Shown here: positions 9,947-19,645 of the stretch, piece after piece | How the letters are laid out: every line of letters begins with the position of its first letter | Position numbering within the stretch: position 1 is the stretch's first letter | Assembly: GCF_002994635.1 (NCBI RefSeq) | Contig: NZ_PVNL01000069.1 | Coordinates: forward strand, 1-64,000 | Origin: Enhygromyxa salina | GTDB taxonomy: Bacteria; Myxococcota_A; Polyangia; Nannocystales; Nannocystaceae | Direction: 5' to 3' | DNA length: 64,000 nt | Position numbers and translations under genes: made by a program | Notes under the pieces: generated by a model | What the model was told of the DNA's origin: nothing | The model's input: only the letters and a program-made list of their open reading frames with translations | Databases searched by the model: none

Positions 9947-10149
9947 CCCCGTTGAACTAGCAGGGTCCGACGCCGCAAGCCACCGTGCACGGCGCTCGAC
10001 GTCACCGGTCGTTCTGGCTCCGGCGGGCGGCTCGACGAGGTGTGACAGATCCGGCGACCCGACCGACCGACAGCTGTCTGGGCAACAATTGCCGTCAAAT
10101 TCGCCGAGCGCAGATTGCAAACCCGAGCAATCCAGATCACAGGTTCACC

Positions 10150-10692
10150 GTGAAACGCCTCATCCCCCTGCTCGTGGCTCTATTCAGCACCGCCTGCGCC
10201 GGAAGCCTGAAGGGCCAACACGAGCGAGCGCCGCTCGACACCGTGGATCACGTCGACCTCGAGCGCTACACCGGCACCTGGTACGAGATCTCCCACTACC
10301 CCCAAAGGTTTCAGCGCAACTGCACAGGCACCACCGCGACCTACGAGCTGCGCCCGGACGGGCAGATCAATGTCATCAACCGTTGCCGCAAGCGCTCGCT
10401 CGACGGCCGGCTGGCCACCGCCAAGGGACGCGCCCGCGTGGTCGACCCCGCGACCAACGCGAAGCTGGAGGTCAGCTTCTTTCGGCCCTTTTGGGGCGAC
10501 TACTGGATCATCGACCTCGGCCCGGACTACGAGTACGCGGTCGTCGGGCATCCAACCCGCGAGTACCTGTGGATCTTGTCCCGCGAACCATCCATGAGCC
10601 CGGAGCTGTACGACGCGATCCTCGAGCGCCTCCGGGATCAGGGCTACGACACCGATCGGCTGGTGAAGACGCTGCAGGCGAAGACGGAGTAG
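10150..10692 (+). CDS. blc: Lipocalin (Blc-type outer-membrane lipoprotein)
   Basis: The GTG at 10150 gives VKRLIPLLVALFSTAC, a lipoprotein signal with acceptor Cys ~16. The mature part has the lipocalin hallmark YTGTWYEISHYPQRFQ, followed by the strands typical of bacterial Blc (INRCRKRSLDG, ATAKGRARVVD, FWGDYWIIDLGPDYEYAVVG, YLWILSRE) and a C-terminal helix. Length (180 residues) is normal for Blc, which binds lysophospholipids or fatty acids at the outer membrane. Two further cysteines in the first strands may form a disulfide. It stands alone on the plus strand, divergent from the 8837-9946 gene. Confidence 0.92.
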   Translation: MKRLIPLLVALFSTACAGSLKGQHERAPLDTVDHVDLERYTGTWYEISHYPQRFQRNCTGTTATYELRPDGQINVINRCRKRSLDGRLATAKGRARVVDPATNAKLEVSFFRPFWGDYWIIDLGPDYEYAVVGHPTREYLWILSREPSMSPELYDAILERLRDQGYDTDRLVKTLQAKTE

Positions 10693-10722
10693 AGTTCCCG
10701 CTCTTCCTCCGCCTGCACGAAC

Positions 10723-11102
10723 ATGACCAAGCTCAGCTGGAAACACACTGCGAGTTACGACCACGGCGGCGCCTACATCTCTCGCTGCCAATTCATCAAC
10801 GACCAGGTCTGGCTCGTCGCGAGACCATGCAGTCGCTGCGTTCGCTCGGCGTCATGTCCAACCAACTCTCGCGCTCGGCGATGAGCCGAGTGCTGGGGGC
10901 CATCCCCGGGCTGCTCCGTCTCGACCTGAGGAGCAACGCGCAGCCCGATCTCGAGGCCACGCCCGCGCACTCGCTCGAGCAGCTTTGGATCGACGGTCCG
11001 ATTGCAGCGCCGGAGCTGGAGTTGATCAACGTCCGCTTCCCTCGGCTCCGGGTGCTGGAGATCGGGGGGACACCCGTCGAGCTACGAGCGGCGAGCGACT
11101 GA
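10723..11102 (+). pseudogene. Short leucine-rich-repeat-like protein with a frameshift
   Basis: ATG 10723 starts MTKLSWKHTASYDHGGAYIS, which reads well up to QVWLVAR at ~10818. The sense then moves to another frame: RRETMQSLRSLGVMSNQLS, LGAIPGLLRLDLRSNAQPD and LRVLEIGGTPVELRAASD, stopping at 11102. The second half shows leucine spacing like LRR proteins. One base indel near 10815 would join both into ~125 residues. It may be a true pseudogene or a sequencing slip. It starts 30 bp after the lipocalin gene and its stop is 3 bp from the converging DUF2855 gene. Confidence 0.45.
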
Positions 11103-11105
11103 CGG

Positions 11106-12197
11106 TCAGACTCGGACCACGTGCCCCTCGTTCGGGACGATCTCGCCGTCGAGCAGGCCGCGGTAGACCTCGAGCGCAGCGTCGAGCCCCTGGTGCGCGA
11201 CGACCCGCAGCCACGCAGACTCGGGCGCGCAGACCGGCTCCATGAAGCTCGCCCAGGCCCGACCGATGCGCTCGGCGAAGCCCGCGGGGCCCCACTGCTT
11301 CACGCGGTCCTGGGCGATGGCGGGCGCGAAGAACCAGGTCGGCTTCACGCCAGGCAACTCCTGCTCCGAGCCCGCGGCGTCCCAGTGCGTCGCGCCCACG
11401 AGCAAGCTCTGCTTCAGCGCGTCGCCGTAGCGGTGGTGCACCACCGAGCGCACCGCCGCGTCGCCGGCCATGTCGACCAACATGGTCGGACCGTCGGGCA
11501 GGGTCTCGGCGGCGGCGTAGGTGACGACGACATCGTAGCAGCCGAGGCCCTCGACGAAGGCCCGGTTGCGCTCCGAGGTGAGCCCGATGACGCGCGCGTC
11601 GCCCCGCTTGGCGAGGCAGAAGGCCGTCGCGTAGGCGGTCTTGCTCGACGCGCTGGCCAGCACGATCTGCGTGGCGCCGAACCGGGACTCACTCGCGATG
11701 TGATCGTCGATCAAAAAGGCGGTGGTGAACAGTGGCCGGAGCAGGGCGAGCTGCGCCTCATGAGCCTGCGCGTAGAGGGAGTCGTGGTCGACACGCGAGT
11801 AGCGATTGTAGAACGGCGCGCGCCCGGTCCGGTGAGCGGCTCCGTCGGTGAAGCCGTCGGCGCCGACGCCGACGGGCTCGAGGATCAGGTGCGAGCTGAT
11901 TGGGAAGTACCCGTAGACCCGCTCGCCGACGTTGACGCCCGCGGCTTTCGACTCGACCACGTCTCCGAAGCCCCACGCCGGGAGCCGCCCCTGCGACGGC
12001 TCGGTCGAGGGGAAGAAGTCGAAGTAGTTCAACGCGTCGCCGAGCTGGGCGTAGGTGACGTTGTTGGCGGTCAGCGCGACCGGCCCGACCTTCAGCCGGG
12101 CCTGACCTTCGGCGAGGTCGGCGGTCGCGCTGTGGTCGTTGTAGGGGCGGACTCGACGGATGTCGCGGCGATCTACTGCAAAAGTGTTGTCGGCCAT
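11106..12197 (-). CDS. DUF2855 family protein (medium-chain-dehydrogenase-like)
   Basis: A 363-residue protein matching the DUF2855 pattern as I know it: an N-terminal segment with NNVTYAQLGDALNYFDFFP, then WGFGDVVESKAAGVNVGERVYGYFP, a region like the substrate side of quinone-oxidoreductase-type MDR proteins, and a Rossmann part with IVLASASSKTAYATAFCLAKR and later MLVDMAGDAAVRSVVHHRYG. It lacks the structural zinc cysteines of alcohol dehydrogenases. The reaction is unknown; a pyridine-nucleotide-dependent reductase is a reasonable guess. It converges with the LRR-like remnant and is followed upstream by small membrane-protein fragments. Confidence 0.82.
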   Translation of the reverse strand: MADNTFAVDRRDIRRVRPYNDHSATADLAEGQARLKVGPVALTANNVTYAQLGDALNYFDFFPSTEPSQGRLPAWGFGDVVESKAAGVNVGERVYGYFPISSHLILEPVGVGADGFTDGAAHRTGRAPFYNRYSRVDHDSLYAQAHEAQLALLRPLFTTAFLIDDHIASESRFGATQIVLASASSKTAYATAFCLAKRGDARVIGLTSERNRAFVEGLGCYDVVVTYAAAETLPDGPTMLVDMAGDAAVRSVVHHRYGDALKQSLLVGATHWDAAGSEQELPGVKPTWFFAPAIAQDRVKQWGPAGFAERIGRAWASFMEPVCAPESAWLRVVAHQGLDAALEVYRGLLDGEIVPNEGHVVRV

Positions 12198-12236
12198 CTA
12201 CGGCGATTCTAGCAGGTGGACGAGGTGCCGACGGCC

Positions 12237-12527
12237 TCAGACTACGTCGAGCTGCGCAAGCGCCATGGCGACCAGACCGATTGCGCCCACGTACGTCAGC
12301 ATCAGCACCAAGGTCATCGCCGCCGAAGGCGGCTCGTGTCCGACCTGAGCCCAGAACTTGCTGAGGACGTTCGCGTAGCCATCCGGCGCCGACGACCCGT
12401 TCGACTTGGAGAATACCAACATGTTGGCGAGCTCCAGCCCGGCAGGTATCAGCCGGTCTGGAAACGCCTCGGGGGGCCCCTCACCAGGCTGAAGTTGCTT
12501 GCGCAGCTCCACTGCACCCTGACTCAT
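12237..12527 (-). CDS. Small membrane protein overlapping an M50-like fragment
   Basis: A 96-residue protein starting MSQGAVELRKQLQPGEG, with one clear transmembrane helix near the end (MTLVLMLTYVGAIGLVAMALAQL). Its ATG overlaps the stop of the upstream HExxH-containing ORF (ATGA). No family is recognised. The pair could be a natural two-gene unit, but the upstream ORF ends just after its metal-binding motif, so this may instead be the C-terminal part of one site-2-protease gene that lost its middle. Confidence 0.5.
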   Translation of the reverse strand: MSQGAVELRKQLQPGEGPPEAFPDRLIPAGLELANMLVFSKSNGSSAPDGYANVLSKFWAQVGHEPPSAAMTLVLMLTYVGAIGLVAMALAQLDVV

Positions 12528-12853
12528 GAATAGCCAAATGCCCGCATCGCCAACCAGTGCCCGCCCTCATGTACGGCCAGCACGATCACCAGGGCCGCGA
12601 TCCAGGTGCCCGTCTGCCCGGCGATCGATTGCTGTTGGGCCCAAAACAGCAGCAGGCTGACCGCGAGGAGGGCGACCGCGTGGCCGGTGCCTCGCTTCGG
12701 CTTGACCTGGGCCGGGGACTGTAAAGCCGCGCGGACGAGCTCGACGTCTTCTGCGTCCTGTGGATCGAGCGACATGTCGCGGAATGATAGCTGTAACTGG
12801 CTCTGCCGTAGTGTGGCCGATGCAGAGACCTCGTGCTCGAGGACGTGGTTCAT
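12524..12853 (-). pseudogene. Truncated site-2-protease-like (M50) membrane protein
   Basis: A 109-residue ORF: a soluble N-terminal ~50 residues, then a helix (AVALLAVSLLLFWAQQ) and IAALVIVLAVHEGGHWLAMRAFGY followed directly by a stop. HEGGH in a transmembrane helix is the HExxH zinc motif of M50 intramembrane proteases, and AMRAFGY is the usual continuation. The rest of an M50 enzyme, including the second motif with its Asp ligand, is absent. Without these it cannot be an active protease, so I regard it as the 5' part of a broken gene. The next ORF overlaps by 4 nt. Confidence 0.55.
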
Positions 12854-13003
12854 GCCTTCGATCTGGCAGGTCTGTGCATCGGGCTGCGCACCTGCGAGGA
12901 TGCGTACTACAGCGGGACGGTCATCGATCCGACCAACGCCGTCCCCGAGACCAACGAGGGCAACAACAGCGGCGGCAGCTTCTACGCGCAGCAGTTCCGG
13001 TGA
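12833..13003 (+). pseudogene. C-terminal fragment of a CARDB-type extracellular protein
   Basis: In one plus-strand frame the text reads VVHAFDLAGLCIGLRTCEDA, then VIDPTNAVPETNEGNNSGG and FYAQQFR before TGA at 13001-13003. The DPTNAVPETNEGNN motif is the characteristic end of CARDB-like beta-sandwich modules. There is no start, signal or upstream half, and the fragment overlaps the start of the M50-like remnant on the other strand. It is a scrap of a larger secreted protein left by rearrangement. Confidence 0.5.
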
Positions 13004-13116
13004 GTCTGCGGCGTCCCACCGACCCAGCCGCGCCGTGACGCGGCTGGGCTGGCGGCTCGCCTACTCAGGAGCACGTGAGAAATAGGCATCTCGCTATTGT
13101 CCGCACTATAACTAAG

Positions 13117-14312
<1,196 letters not shown>

Positions 14313-14372
14313 ACCGTGCGGGGAGAATACAGGACCGGACTCTGAGTCTTCAATGTGTGTAGAGTCGAGGCC

Positions 14373-15428
14373 ATGAGGCTCGCTGGATCGGCACGACTCG
14401 CTGGCTTGGTCATCGCCGTCGCGCTCGTGGCATGCAAGGGCGCCACGAGTGAACGCGACATCACGTCGCCATCGAATCCAGGTCCAGATCCAGGTCCAGA
14501 TCCAGGATGGGATTCCGACACCAACCCAGACGAGAGCGAGCCAGGCGAGCGTGGGTTTAGCGACGTGATCCCGTCACAGCGCTGGCCAGACGTCCCGGGC
14601 CGGGTCGTCGGACTCCTGTACCAACGCGGCCAGCAACCATGGGGCGAGGCGCTGCACCACGCTGGCGCGTTCTTGTCGGACCGCGATCTGAAGCGCACCG
14701 AGTACGCGTTCAGCACCGATGGCAGCAGCCCCTACGCGCTGTACTTCCTGTCGCCGAACGGCGGGGGCAACAACCACATCTCGCGCTGGCAGGTCGAGAC
14801 CCCCGGCGGCGTCACCCACTTCGACGCCGCGATGTTCGAGGCTTCGACGCCAAACAGCTGGGGCTTGCAACATCCCGCGCACATCGTCGAGATCGAAGTC
14901 AACCAGGGCCGCGGCGGTCGGGGTCTGCACTTCGTCGCCACCGATCTGCGGGTGCTCGATGGCCACGAGCGGATCCCAGCGGATCCGACCGCGCAGCTGG
15001 TTCAGGTTCGCGAGCGTTTCGACCTGCTCGTCAACGACAACCGGCCAGCACTGAAAAGGATGTACGCCGAGTCGTCCAGGCGAGCCAACGCACGCGCGGA
15101 CGAGCACGAGCAGTGGGTACAGGCGCAGTTCTTCAAGGCGACGATCGAGCATGTCGAGGCCAGCGAGCGCGTCGCGTTGGCGCCGACGTGGCGAGTCGAG
15201 ACCCACGAGCTGGCGGTCATCATCGTATATCGCCGCGCGGCCTCGGTGACCGTCCACACCCATCGCCCGCGCTCGACGGGCGGCATGGACCACGGCCCGC
15301 AACACAGCGAGAGCGAGTTCGGCTTCGGCGTACGCCTCGGTGCGCGCTACGTCGTCAGCGCCCAGGGCGAGGTTGCGCTCGAAGAGGTGTTGCGGGTCGA
15401 AGACGCGTCGTGGGTTACCGAGCTGTGA
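14373..15428 (+). CDS. Lipoprotein of unknown function
   Basis: Start chosen at ATG 14373 (MRLAGSARLAGLVIAVALVAC), a typical lipoprotein signal; an earlier in-frame ATG at 14355 adds six residues. After the Cys comes a PGPDPGPDPG linker coded by a short DNA repeat, then ~300 residues of mature protein. Seen within it: a domain with EYAFSTDGSSPYALYFLSPN and WGLQHPAHIVEIEVNQGRGG, a helical middle (NDNRPALKRMYAESSRRANA) and a beta-rich end with a HRPRSTGGMDHGPQHSESE stretch. I do not recognise the family. It is 60 bp behind the hydrolase lipoprotein on the same strand and may be co-transcribed with it. Confidence 0.75.
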   Translation: MRLAGSARLAGLVIAVALVACKGATSERDITSPSNPGPDPGPDPGWDSDTNPDESEPGERGFSDVIPSQRWPDVPGRVVGLLYQRGQQPWGEALHHAGAFLSDRDLKRTEYAFSTDGSSPYALYFLSPNGGGNNHISRWQVETPGGVTHFDAAMFEASTPNSWGLQHPAHIVEIEVNQGRGGRGLHFVATDLRVLDGHERIPADPTAQLVQVRERFDLLVNDNRPALKRMYAESSRRANARADEHEQWVQAQFFKATIEHVEASERVALAPTWRVETHELAVIIVYRRAASVTVHTHRPRSTGGMDHGPQHSESEFGFGVRLGARYVVSAQGEVALEEVLRVEDASWVTEL

Positions 15429-15457
15429 TCCGGTTCAGCCGAGACTCCAAAGGTCTC

Positions 15458-15856
15458 TCAGTCCAAGATCTCGAGCGGCCGAACGTCGTCCCGCCACGCG
15501 ATCTCAAACACGACCTTGGCCTTGTCGCCCTTGCGCTGCGCCTTGACCTCGATCAACAGCTGGTCCGGCGGGTTGAGCACCAGCGACTGGTCGTCCTGCT
15601 TGAACTCGAGCCGCCCAGAACGAAGCCCGCCGACGAGGGACTCGAAGTAAGACACCGCCTCGGTCCGGGGCATCGCGGCCTCGTAGCCGATCGCAACCTT
15701 CTTCGGCTTCTTGCGCTTCTCGGACTTCGAGTCGTCGTCGCTGTCCTTGTCTTTGTCGTCGTCGTCGTCGTGCTCCTGCGCCTCGCGGTCGCTGGAATCC
15801 TCGACAGGCTCGACGGTGTCGGCTTCGCTGGTGTCGCTCGTGTGTTCGTCGGTCAT
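15458..15856 (-). CDS. Amphi-Trp domain protein
   Basis: A 132-residue protein. The first ~55 residues are a very acidic and then Lys-rich low-complexity tail (Asp/Glu runs, KSEKRKKPKK). The rest fits the amphi-Trp domain as I recall it: a Ser/Thr-Glu helix (RTEAVSYFESLVGGLRSG), RLEFKQDDQSLVLNPPDQLLIEVKAQRKGDKAK and a terminal FEIAWRD. The function of the family is not known. It lies 56 bp after the pheT stop on the same strand and could be transcribed with pheST. Confidence 0.8.
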   Translation of the reverse strand: MTDEHTSDTSEADTVEPVEDSSDREAQEHDDDDDKDKDSDDDSKSEKRKKPKKVAIGYEAAMPRTEAVSYFESLVGGLRSGRLEFKQDDQSLVLNPPDQLLIEVKAQRKGDKAKVVFEIAWRDDVRPLEILD

Positions 15857-15912
15857 GGCTTACCCGTGGCGGCCAGCATAGCCGAGCGACGTCGCCCGTG
15901 GGCAGCTCGAGA

Positions 15913-18447
15913 TCAGCGGATACGGGCGGCCGGATCGACGCGGGTGAGCTGCTCGAGCGCACCAGCGACCACTTTGTCATGCAAGGCCTGGACCTCCGCG
16001 TCCGTGACCGAGCGCTGCCCAGCGCGGTAGTTCAGGCGCAACAGCAGCGCGTGGCGGCCGCTCTCGATACCTGCACCGCGGTAGTCCTCGAGCAGCTCGA
16101 TCGGGCGGCGTGGCTCGTCGGCGTTGGCCAGCCTAGGCGGATCCTGGACGTCGCCGGGGGCTGCCGCCGACTCGGCCGCGCGGGTGAGCGCCGCCAATAC
16201 CTCCGCGCTAGAAATGCGCGTGTCGAGATCGAGGGACAGGTCGCGGGTCGTCGCCGGGAACCGGGCGACGTCCTGAAACTGCACGGTCGGCAGCGGCGGC
16301 AGAGCCTCGAGCCACAGCTCGCCGTAGCCAAGCTCGAACTCGCCGAGGTCGCGGCCAGCCAGCAGGTCCGGGTGCAGCTCGCCCGCGACGCCGACCTCTC
16401 GATCGCCGATCCACAGGCCAACTTGCACGCCCGGGTGCAGCCACGGCCGCGGCTGGGTCGGCGCGCGCAGCTGGGCGGGCAGGCCCACGCGCGCGAGGGT
16501 AGCCGAGAGGTCGCGGGTGAGCGCGCGCGCGAGCTCACCGGTCGGCGAGTCGCCACTCACACGCTGAGCCCGGATCGCCGCGGCGCGGGAGGGCTCGGTC
16601 GGCAAGTACCGGTCGACCTCGTCGGTCGGGTTGCCTGAATCGGGCGCGTCGTCGCTGGTGAGCGGCCACAGGTAGACGCGACCGACCTCGAACAGCCCGA
16701 GCGGGCGAGTGTGGCGGCCGAGGTTGTAGGCGACTGCGTCGAGCAGGCCCGGCAGCAAGTGCGGGCGCATGCAGCCTTGCTGGCTGCGCATCGGATTGAC
16801 CGGTCGAACCAGCTGGGTCGCCTGGAACTCCGACACGAACGGCAGCGTGTGCTCCTCGGCGGTGAACGCCAACGACACGTGCTCGTGCAGATCACACGCA
16901 CGCAGGCCGTCGGTCAGCGCGTTGGCGAGCGCGCGCAGGGGATCCTCGGGCAGCACGGGGAGCTCCTCGGGTGAGCTCGAGTGCCGGGCCGGGAGCTCGT
17001 CGAGGCCGTGATGGCGCATGACCTCTTCGATCAGATCGACATCGCGGCCAAGGTCGGGCCGGTAGCTCGGCGGCTCGCAGCGCCACGCCTGCGGGTTCGT
17101 CCGATCCACGCTGACGCCGAGGCCCTGGAGGATTCGGGCGATCTCGCTGGCCGAGACGTCCATGCCCAGCAGCCGGCCGACGTGGTCGGGATCCAGGCTG
17201 ATCTGCGCGGGCACGGGCAGCTCGGCGCGCGCGTCACAGTGGCCGACGCAGCGGGCCCCGCTCAGCTGTTGCAGCAGCGACACGGCCCGGGCGGCGGCGA
17301 GCTCGAGCTGCGCCGCGAAGTCGACCTGACGCTCGAAGCGATGGCTCGAGTCGGTGCGCAGCCCGTAGCGGCGAGCGCTGCGACGGATCGCCCGCGGCTC
17401 GAAGAACGCGACCTCGAGCAGCAGCCGGGTCGTCGCAGCCTCGACCATGGAACCCTCGCCGCCCATGATCCCCGCGAGCGCCTGGGGGGTCTTCGCGTCG
17501 GCGATCACCAGGTCGTCGGGGTCGAGCTCGAGCTTGGTGTCGTCGAGGGTGGTGATCGGCTCGCCGGCCGCAGCTTGGCGGACGACGACCCGCTCGCCGC
17601 TCAGCCGCTGGCGATCGAACGCGTGCATCGGCTGGCCCGTCTCGAACAGCACGAAGTTGGTCACGTCGACGACGTTGTTGCGCGGCCGCAGCCCGACCCG
17701 ATGCAGGCGCACGCGCAGCCACAGCGGCGACGGACCGACGCGGCACCCCTCGAGCGCGTAGCCGAGGTAACGCGGGCAGCGATCGCCGGCCTCGAGCGTG
17801 ACGAGCGTGGGCATGGGCTCGCCGGTGGTGACCTCCGAGACAGGCGGCAGCGTGAGCTCGCAGCCGAGCGCGAGCGCGAGATCACGAGCGACGCCGAGGT
17901 GCCCGAGCGCGTCGGGGCGGTTGGGCGTGACCGAGATCTCGATGACCGCGTCACGAATGCCGGGGACCAGATCCTGCAGCAGCGTTCCGGGCTCCCAGTC
18001 GCTGGGCAGCACCAAGATGCCGTCGCCGTCGCTGCCGATCCGCAGCTCGGTCTCGGAGCAGATCATCCCGTTGGAGACCACGCCGCGCAGCTCTCGCTCG
18101 CTCAGCTCGAGGCCGTCGGGCAGCACGGCGCCGACCGGCGCGAACGCGACCTTGCCTCCGACCGGGGGCAGGTTGGACGCGCCACACACGACCTGGATCG
18201 TGCGCGCGCCGTCGAACAGCTGCACGACGTTGAGCTTGGCCGCGTCGGGGTGGGGGCTGACGTCGTCGACGCGACCGACGATGATCTTGGGCAGCTCGAA
18301 GTACTCGACGCCCTCGACCTCGAGCCCGAGGTTGGTCAGGCGCGCGGCGATGTTGACCGCGCTAAACGGATTGCCGGCATCAAATGGGGGGGACACGTCG
18401 AGCGGACGCCCGAGCAGCTCGCTGAGCCAGGTGCATGAAAGCAGCAT
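15913..18447 (-). CDS. pheT: Phenylalanine--tRNA ligase beta subunit
   Basis: An 844-residue protein with the full bacterial PheT layout: N-terminal fold with VEGVEYFELPKIIVGRVDDV, the EMAP/tRNA-binding OB domain (~40-160; HPDAAKLNVVQLF, VCGASN, GMICSETEL), B3/B4 editing domain (~210-410; RCPRYLGYALEG, NNVVDVTNFVLFETGQPMHAFD, GIMGGEGS), B5 domain (~410-490), the catalytic-like domain, and the C-terminal ferredoxin-fold anticodon-binding domain (FPATTRDLSLDLDTRISSAEVL, LLLRLNYRAGQRSVTDAEV). It pairs with PheS in an alpha2beta2 enzyme that charges tRNA-Phe. Its start is 36 bp after the pheS stop. Confidence 0.97.
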   Translation of the reverse strand: MLLSCTWLSELLGRPLDVSPPFDAGNPFSAVNIAARLTNLGLEVEGVEYFELPKIIVGRVDDVSPHPDAAKLNVVQLFDGARTIQVVCGASNLPPVGGKVAFAPVGAVLPDGLELSERELRGVVSNGMICSETELRIGSDGDGILVLPSDWEPGTLLQDLVPGIRDAVIEISVTPNRPDALGHLGVARDLALALGCELTLPPVSEVTTGEPMPTLVTLEAGDRCPRYLGYALEGCRVGPSPLWLRVRLHRVGLRPRNNVVDVTNFVLFETGQPMHAFDRQRLSGERVVVRQAAAGEPITTLDDTKLELDPDDLVIADAKTPQALAGIMGGEGSMVEAATTRLLLEVAFFEPRAIRRSARRYGLRTDSSHRFERQVDFAAQLELAAARAVSLLQQLSGARCVGHCDARAELPVPAQISLDPDHVGRLLGMDVSASEIARILQGLGVSVDRTNPQAWRCEPPSYRPDLGRDVDLIEEVMRHHGLDELPARHSSSPEELPVLPEDPLRALANALTDGLRACDLHEHVSLAFTAEEHTLPFVSEFQATQLVRPVNPMRSQQGCMRPHLLPGLLDAVAYNLGRHTRPLGLFEVGRVYLWPLTSDDAPDSGNPTDEVDRYLPTEPSRAAAIRAQRVSGDSPTGELARALTRDLSATLARVGLPAQLRAPTQPRPWLHPGVQVGLWIGDREVGVAGELHPDLLAGRDLGEFELGYGELWLEALPPLPTVQFQDVARFPATTRDLSLDLDTRISSAEVLAALTRAAESAAAPGDVQDPPRLANADEPRRPIELLEDYRGAGIESGRHALLLRLNYRAGQRSVTDAEVQALHDKVVAGALEQLTRVDPAARIR

Positions 18448-18483
18448 CTGAAATTCCGATGGGGGCTGAGCAGGGTCAGCAGA

Positions 18484-19572
18484 TCAAGGTGAGGTGAATT
18501 GCTCGAGGACCCGCAGGTCGCCCTCGAAGTTGTGACGCAGGTGCGAGATCCCGTGGCGCAGCATGGCCATGCGATCGATGCCAAACCCGAACGCCCACCC
18601 GGTGTAGACCGAGGGGTCGATGCCGCACTGCTCGAGCACCGCGGGGTGGACCATGCCGGAGCCGCCCAGCTCGATCCAGCCGGACTGCTTGCACAGCCCG
18701 CAGCCGTGGCTGAGCTGGCCGTCAAAACAAAACGCGCACTGCATGTCGAACTCGGCGCCTGGCTCGACGAAGGGGAAGTACGACGGCCGAAACCGGACCG
18801 CCAGACCCTCGCCGAAGAACGCCCCGACGAACCGATACAGGGTGGCCTTGAGGTCGGCCATGGTCACGTTGCGGTCGACGTACAGCCCCTCGATCTGGTG
18901 GAACATTGGGCTGTGGGTGGGATCGTCGTCGCGCCGGAACGTGGTGCCAGGCGCGATGATGCGGATCGGCGCGCCGTGCCGGAGCATGGTCCGGGCCTGC
19001 ACGGGCGAGGTGTGCGGGCGCAGCACCAACGACGGCGCGCCCTCGCGCGGGTCGTGCTCGGGCCGGGCGATGAAGAACGTGTCCTGCATGTCCCGCGCGG
19101 GGTGGTCGGGCTGGATGTTGAGCTTGTCAAAGCTGTACAGCTCGGCCTCGACGTGGGGCCCGTCGACGACGTCGAAGCCCAGCCGCCGAAACACGTGCTC
19201 GAGCTCGCGGCGGGTCTGGGTGATCGGGTGCAGCGTGCCTGGGCGCGGGGGATCCGGTACGAAGGTCAGATCCACGTGGCGGCTCAGGTTGCGCTCGCGG
19301 GCGGCTTCCGCGAGCGCGAGCTTGCGCCCGGCGAGCCCGTCGTCGATCGCCTGCTTGACCCGGTTGAACGCCTGGCCCAGCTCCTTGCGCTGCGCGGGCG
19401 GGACCTTGCCCATGAGCGAGCGCAGCTTGGTGACGGCGCCGTTCTTGCCGAGGAATCGGACCTGCAGCTCGTAGAGCTCGGCCTCGCTGCTGACCTGGGG
19501 GAGCGCCGACTCGAAGCCGAGCAGCGCGGCGTCGAGCTGCTCTTGCGGCGTTGGGTTTGCGTCTGCGGCCAT
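18484..19572 (-). CDS. pheS: Phenylalanine--tRNA ligase alpha subunit
   Basis: Class II aminoacyl-tRNA synthetase core: an N-terminal coiled-coil (residues ~5-90) that binds tRNA, motif 1 region HPITQTRRELEHVFRRLGF, DGPHVEAELYSFDKLNIQPDHPARDMQDTF, motif 2 FRRDDDPTHSPMFHQIEGLYVD, and motif 3 GWAFGFGIDRMAMLRHGI. CDGQLSHGCGLCKQSGWIELGGSGMVHP carries extra cysteines. The ATG at 19570-19572 (MAADANPTPQ) is preferred over a TTG four codons upstream. Length (362) is normal. First gene of the pheST unit. Confidence 0.96.
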   Translation of the reverse strand: MAADANPTPQEQLDAALLGFESALPQVSSEAELYELQVRFLGKNGAVTKLRSLMGKVPPAQRKELGQAFNRVKQAIDDGLAGRKLALAEAARERNLSRHVDLTFVPDPPRPGTLHPITQTRRELEHVFRRLGFDVVDGPHVEAELYSFDKLNIQPDHPARDMQDTFFIARPEHDPREGAPSLVLRPHTSPVQARTMLRHGAPIRIIAPGTTFRRDDDPTHSPMFHQIEGLYVDRNVTMADLKATLYRFVGAFFGEGLAVRFRPSYFPFVEPGAEFDMQCAFCFDGQLSHGCGLCKQSGWIELGGSGMVHPAVLEQCGIDPSVYTGWAFGFGIDRMAMLRHGISHLRHNFEGDLRVLEQFTSP

Positions 19573-19645
19573 GAGTTGGCGCAATCTATACGGTATCCGC
19601 GGCGAGTTCTATTACCAGCCAGGGTTGGCGCTGGTACTGTCTGGC

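Noticed and set aside
15913..19572. pheST as part of a horizontally acquired block
   Set aside because: Both genes are full length, in the usual order and of typical composition; nothing points to transfer.
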